A stretch of 64,000 bases of DNA from NCBI GenBank assembly GCA_021029095.1, contig JAJOHG010000005.1, positions 124,001 to 188,000 of the forward strand, read 5' to 3'. Below the pieces are notes generated by a model. That model searched no databases. It was not told the origin of the DNA and saw only the letters and a list, made by a program, of their open reading frames with translations. A program made the position numbers and the translations under genes. The DNA is from Phellopilus nigrolimitatus (lineage: Eukaryota; Basidiomycota; Agaricomycetes; Hymenochaetales; Hymenochaetaceae). Below are positions 59,012-64,000 of the stretch, one piece after another. Every line of letters begins with the position of its first letter. Position 1 is the first letter of the stretch.

Positions 59012-62000
59012 TTACAAAAATGAAGAGACTTTGACCGGCTTCCGCACAGCAGCAGAATTCCCTTCATTATAGCGATATGTCACCCTGTATTTTTGTTCCA
59101 TGGTCGCTACGATCGTCGACCCAGAGCCCTTATTTCTCTTTGAGGATGGTGCTGTTGACACTGTGATAGGACGTCCGAAGAAGTCCACTGGAGGCTGAAA
59201 AAAAGTGAACCTGTCAAGTCTGTTCTTCATATTGTTTTGCACGAAAGCCGACACACCTTGTCCGCTATATCAAGTTTTTCCGCCTTTCGCTTCCCAAGGG
59301 ACGAGCCCTCTGTATGTTTCCCAGAATCGTCCTCGGGTTCTTCGCCATTTTCTCTACGCGTTCTATAGTGAAGAAACAAAGTGTTAGTTGCTTATTCCAA
59401 GATTAAGGAACACCTGACTGACTTCTTGAACATATCGAGTGATTTATATTTACCCCGCTCAGTCGCCTCAGCCTGCCGAGCGATCAACTGAGTGTCAATC
59501 TTATAGAGTACACAGTTTCTTTATTAGAGACGATGTGGAAATTAGAAAAGTAAGAATGGGACGAACCTCTCCAGCGATTAAATGTCGCGTCGCATAGCGC
59601 TGAATAGCGACGTCGGCAGATCGCTTCCCGTCGTAGGTTATGAAAGCATCTATTGGACTACATGCAGAAGCAGTAAACACCGTTAGGTTTTCGCTTTTAC
59701 TTTGGAGACGACAGTTTGTTACGTACGGATCCAGTCGGTAAACGAGTTGGCCATCCTCTGCCTTCTCCTGTACAAGACGAAGCTCCAGAGTAACCATGAT
59801 ATCAACGAGCCGAGCGAGGAGTGCGCGCTCCTGTGGTCTGGTGACTTGACTATTGACCTACAGGAAAAGAAGAATGAGGAAGGAATGATACCGAGTAATA
59901 ACATACTTACAGGCCGCAGCGGAGGAGATATGATGCGATTAATGTACGAAGCGAATTCGAGCTGCATGATCTCGTTCGTGAGGAGATGTCGAAGTCCGGC
60001 AGAACGCTGACCCGCGGAGGACTGAATGCACTTGGACAACGATTTATAGACTTCTTCGTTTGTCCGTGTTTTTGTGAAGTTCTAAAGGTAAATTTCAGAT
60101 TAGATCTGATTTTGAAAAGTGAACGAAGTGATAAGCGATTACCTCCCAGTCTGCCTTCGGTCTTTCGACCTTCAAGCCCCCACGCTCGTTGAAGAGGGGG
60201 TAAAATGGGACAAGCGAGAACGGTAGGTAGGGGAGCAACCCGTATTCACGTTCTGATCGCATAGTTCCGGAAAACATGTCGAACGTCATCAGCCAATCCG
60301 CCGCCTTTCCATGACGGGAAAGCGACGCTTCATAATGTCGTAAATTGGTATAATGCTCGAAGCAACCTGGCACACGTGTTAGTCTAAAAATTCTATGCAC
60401 GTCGAAACGAGAACGCAGAAAAGCTCACCCAAAGCAATTTTATCCACGGAACCACTTGCCTCGACATCTACGCTCAGGCGCCCAACGTATCTGTTCTCGT
60501 CGAGCTCGCTCAAGCCAAGCTCTTTTACGCGTTTCTTTGGAAGGGGCGCGAATAGGCTGCTTAAGGTAGACGCGAATGATGCGTCGCCCTCTTTCATTCC
60601 GACAGTCGCCGCCCGAATAACGGGTTCAGTGACATCTTGATTCCGTGCTTTGATGAACTGCGTTCTTAAAAATGAGATGAATCTAAAGTGGGCAATGAAA
60701 GCATACTACCTGAAGAGTGTTCAAACAGCCGCGCATGTCTCCCTTCGAGATTCCAACCAGTGCTGTCAGAGCGCGCGACTCGGCGCGCAGGCCTTCGCTT
60801 TCGCATATCGACCGTAATCGCTTCGTAAGATAGACGTCAGCAGGGCGAGTGAAGCGTATGATGCGAGCATGTTGTCTTAATTTAGTGAGCGACGATGCGT
60901 AGAGGTCGTTACAAATGCAAACAAGCGGCCGGAGGAGCGGCCTCCTAACGTCTTTGCCCTTGTCTGCGCGTCCTAAAGAATAATTCGTCCAGACAACTTA
61001 AAATGGGAAGGGAATCGGCTTACCCTTCTTCTTCGCCCTTTCGAAAGTCAATGCGACTAATTTATGTATGAACGAAGACGTCTGAGAGCAGGATCATTCT
61101 CAGATTAGCTATACGTAGATTCAAAATGTGCAATCAGACGGACATTTTCTCCAGCGCCCGTTGCTCCGTCAATTTCATCAATAACAACGCAGACTGGCTT
61201 CTTGCTACCTATTGCGGAGCCCGATTCCAGTGCCGGGCGGATGCGGTCGTCAATAACTTGCCCAGAACGTGCATCACTATGAGTATATGAGTTAAACTAC
61301 TTTATAAAGACGCAAGATATGATGCGTTCCGACCTGGCGTTGATCTCCAGCACTTCGTAGCCAGCTTGGCGAGCGGCTACGTGTGCCAGGGTTGTTTTCC
61401 CATACCCCGCAGGGCCAGAAAGAAGTAAGATCTGTATGAAGTCAGAAGAGAGATGAGGAAAAGGAGAACCAAGATGACCTACCTTTTCTCGCGGCCGATG
61501 ATACGCATCTTCGTATGCATTTTGCTACAAAGACAGGGCACAAGTGGTTAGGCCCTGGATATACCACTTGATCCTTACCACTCACGAAGTCAGTGTCCTG
61601 ATTATTGAACGTATTATTAAATGTTTTCCTCTGCTTGTTCGCCTTTCTCTTGCCGAACACGCAATGGTCCCACTCTTTCAGCCAGCCCATCGTTTCGCGG
61701 TGTACGCGCTCATCGCCTAGGAGGTCAGTAAAGCGGGACGGGCGATAGCGGTCAACCCACAGCTCATTTTCGACCGGTGTCAAGACTGACGATGAGGACG
61801 ACTCGGCTTGGCTGTATTTACAGTTAACATATGGGAAAGGAAGGGAGTAAAGCGACTGACGGATGGGCAAGTTTTGCTGCCGTAGTTTCTGAAAGTTGGT
61901 CCATAAGCTTGTGGATCGGTATTTCCAAGAGGCTGGTTGTCCGTTGTCCGTCAATCAACTGTAAAAGAAAGTTCATGAAACTGAGATGGGAATGCACTAT

Positions 62001-62814
62001 CAAGACGACTCACTGCCCGCGACTTGTTTGTTTTGACTTTCTTCCTGAGATATATTGTCTTGCCATCGAATGTTGTAGCAGGGATCGATGCCCGCAGAGT
62101 CGTTGAACCCCGCGTATGCGGACGCAGTAGCTGGGAAATATTCGGCAATTCTTCTAATCATGAGTGACTTAGCCCAACTCAAACCGCAATAACAAACAGT
62201 GACCCAACGCACCCTGAGACTCGCCCGGAACATCATGTCCATTAACGACTGGTATCTGCGCATCGTCGGACTGAGCATTTTTCGCAGCTTCTTGACCATA
62301 AGCTGGGTCAAGTAGCTCGTGCGGGACTCGATCTTCATCCATTGCGTCGAGCAGCCCATTCGACTTGAACGTTTCATTCACAGCGTCGAGCAGCCCATTC
62401 GTTTTTAACACCCCATTCCCAGAATAAGCCAGTCCGCCTGATTTCAAAACGTCTGAGTCGTCATTTAGTTGCTCATTGTCGAGCAGGCCATTCGACATGA
62501 AGCCACATCGACCATCCTCTATGTCCCCGGAGCCGTCAAGCAGGCCATTCGACTTGAACATGACTTGATTGTCCACAACTTCGGACGTGCAAAAGTCGTC
62601 AGCGGCCTTTCAAACTGATCCTAGGAATCATCAAGCTCAACTACTCACGAGCCGCTTCCTGACTTTCATTTTCTAATAGCAGGTTGTTCGGCACGGATTT
62701 CGAACGCGCCTTCGCCCGCGTCTGCGAATCCAGAGCCTGGCCTGTTTCACGGCCTTCAATAGCCTCGAGGCTCCCAAGAAGGCCGTTGGGGATAAATGTG
62801 TCAATGTCTGCCAT
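59012..62814 (-). CDS. CTF18: Ctf18, RFC-like clamp-loader large subunit
   Basis: A many-exon gene. The N-terminus (MADIDTFIPNGLLGSLEAIE) is followed by a repeat region in which NGLLD recurs (62290-62600), then ELWVDRYRPSRFTDLLGDER and GWLKEWDHCVFGKRK, the RFC-box region of Ctf18. Walker A is LLSGPAGYGKTTLAHVAA, Walker B is PVCVVIDEIDGATGAGE, and RPLVCICNDLYASSLTKLRQ, then ARIIRFTRPADVYLTKRLRS, give sensor motifs. ALTALVGISKGDMRGCLNTL and HYEASLSRHGKAADWLMTFD (lid and collar) follow. The end (YRYNEGNSAAVRKPVKVSSF) is the C-terminal segment that binds Dcc1-Ctf8. Ctf18-RFC loads PCNA and works in sister chromatid cohesion and the replication checkpoint. Start 62814 is the first ATG of this frame. 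Confidence 0.88.
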
Positions 62815-63125
62815 GTTGATGAGAGGAGTGGACAGATGCCTTGAACGCGTGGCCGAATTATCTGGTCTGACCTGCTCGACGCGGTCGTCACATAACGGGT
62901 CACGACGCGACTGAGACGCGACGGAATAAACTGTATTCGCTCTGTGATCCAGTGAGATATGAATACATCGATAACCATTTAAACAGTTTGAACCAGATAA
63001 AGAAGTCGTAATATGGCAGTAAAAGTACAGACATTAATTGCGAGGACAGATAATCCGCGATAAAACCTGCAAACCACTTGTTCATGTTAAGAGATTTTGA
63101 ACAGAGAAACGGCGATGAAAAAAGT

Positions 63126-64000
63126 TCATTGCATATTCCGACGTAGATTGGCGGTTCTTCGCGAAAAAGATTCTTTCATGTGCCCCAGAACGTCTGCGAT
63201 GGACTGTTTTCCCTCTTCACATTCATCAACCAGAGGAAATTGATATCGCGGGAGATCGAAACGTGTGCGCCGCATTATGTTCATGAAGATATAATCGACT
63301 GTTTTGAATCATAAAACTTGAGATTTTGGGAGATGAACAGGTTTGCATGCGATTTGCTTACCGAGTAATTCAGCAAGGACTTCTTCTGGCAAACTCGTAA
63401 ACTCAAGATAGCTGTTTCCGACTCTTGGAATCGGTGAGTTTGTAACCCCATTACGGAGCTGCACGCATCGCTCATGAAATCTGCCGACAGCCTCCCTTGT
63501 TTCCGGGTGGCAAACCTGAACAAATTCAGATAAGACGGATTTGCGGCAGAAGCAAACCGAATGTCAACACTCACGATAAGCGAGCTACGGGTCGCTACCC
63601 AAACAAAACCCAACCTACTCGGGATCACAAGATGATCAGGCCTAGCAGACGATACAAATTAGCAACCAACACGCTTGAAAGACCTAAATGTGTGAGAAGC
63701 GACTTACGCTGTCTTTACGCTGTCACACCCGTCGAAGAGCTCTGGAAATTCGACGGGCTCATCGTCCATGATACGAACTAGACCACCCGACCGTTTCTCC
63801 CTCCCCGTCCACTCGATTGTTGCAATAGTTCTTCCACGCGCATTTAATATAGCCGTTGTACGAGATGCAACATCGATGATGACCTTATCCTTGCTCTGTA
63901 TATAGGAAGCACGCGATAGGATGGTATACTTGGGACGGCCAGAGGGAACGTCGATGAGCACGGTGTTGAGCATGTCGGGTTCGGTAAATTTAAGGAGCAT
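63126..64000 (-). CDS. DUF6593 protein, at the window edge
   Basis: The ATG at 63998-64000 opens MLLKFTEPDMLNTVLIDVPS, a usual beginning for DUF6593 proteins of Agaricomycetes, so the start may be real although it touches the window edge. ILNARGRTIATIEWTGREKR and GGLVRIMDDEPVEFPELFDG follow; then, after introns, PDHLVIPSRLGFVWVATRSS, CHPETREAVGRFHERCVQL, RVGNSYLEFTSLPEEVLAEL and a helical end (RRTRFDLPRYQFPLVDECEE) reaching TGA at 63126. DUF6593 proteins are small beta-rich proteins of unknown function, expanded in mushroom-forming fungi. No signal peptide is seen. The C-terminal part after the DUF domain is not recognised. Confidence 0.7.

Overview
This is a stretch of nuclear DNA from a filamentous basidiomycete, most likely a mushroom-forming Agaricomycete. 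Genes are split by many short (about 50-65 nt) GT-AG introns and packed on both strands. Protein types point the same way: a DUF6593 protein, a DUF1776 protein, an F-box/leucine-rich protein, an EF-hand alternative NADH dehydrogenase and a fungal Ecl1-type zinc protein. Nothing looks bacterial, mitochondrial or viral.

Layout. 1-3.8 kb: the end of a coiled-coil gene, a TLC-domain membrane protein and a metaxin-like mitochondrial import protein. 4.2-8.8 kb: a transposon island with two decayed Tc1/mariner-type copies, a 420-bp foldback palindrome, a short TIR element and a pogo-like TIR element, plus an intact tRNA-Ser(AGA). 9-24.6 kb: a dense housekeeping block with a CPD1-type 2H phosphoesterase, a triple-KH RNA-binding protein, an arrestin-like protein, a DUF1776 protein, BRX1 (divergent from DUF1776), VPS54 and an ADGF-type adenosine deaminase. 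24.6-29.4 kb: almost 5 kb with no supportable gene. 29.5-37 kb: an Ecl1-like zinc protein, a second copy of the short TIR element, cystathionine gamma-lyase and an F-box protein.

37.4-44 kb holds the most unusual feature: a 5.66-kb unit bounded by a 24-bp perfect inverted repeat. It contains broken fragments of at least three unrelated host genes (HSP70, a glutamate carboxypeptidase II-like peptidase, casein kinase I) on both strands and one 300-codon open frame of unknown kind, with no recognisable transposase. It resembles a gene-capturing Pack-type element. A second, 864-bp TIR element sharing its terminal motif sits 37 bp away and ends about 140 bp before the start codon of cyclin C.

44-64 kb: cyclin C (SSN8/SRB11), ATP synthase beta, external NADH dehydrogenase with EF-hands, CLP1, an MFS permease of the allantoate/nicotinate group, CTF18 and a DUF6593 protein. 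ATP2 and the NADH dehydrogenase are mitochondrial energy genes lying in tandem; otherwise no pathway cluster is seen.

Several conserved genes (adenosine deaminase, CLP1, Ecl1-like) need one or more single-base corrections to be read through. I treat these as probable sequence errors, but they could be real lesions.
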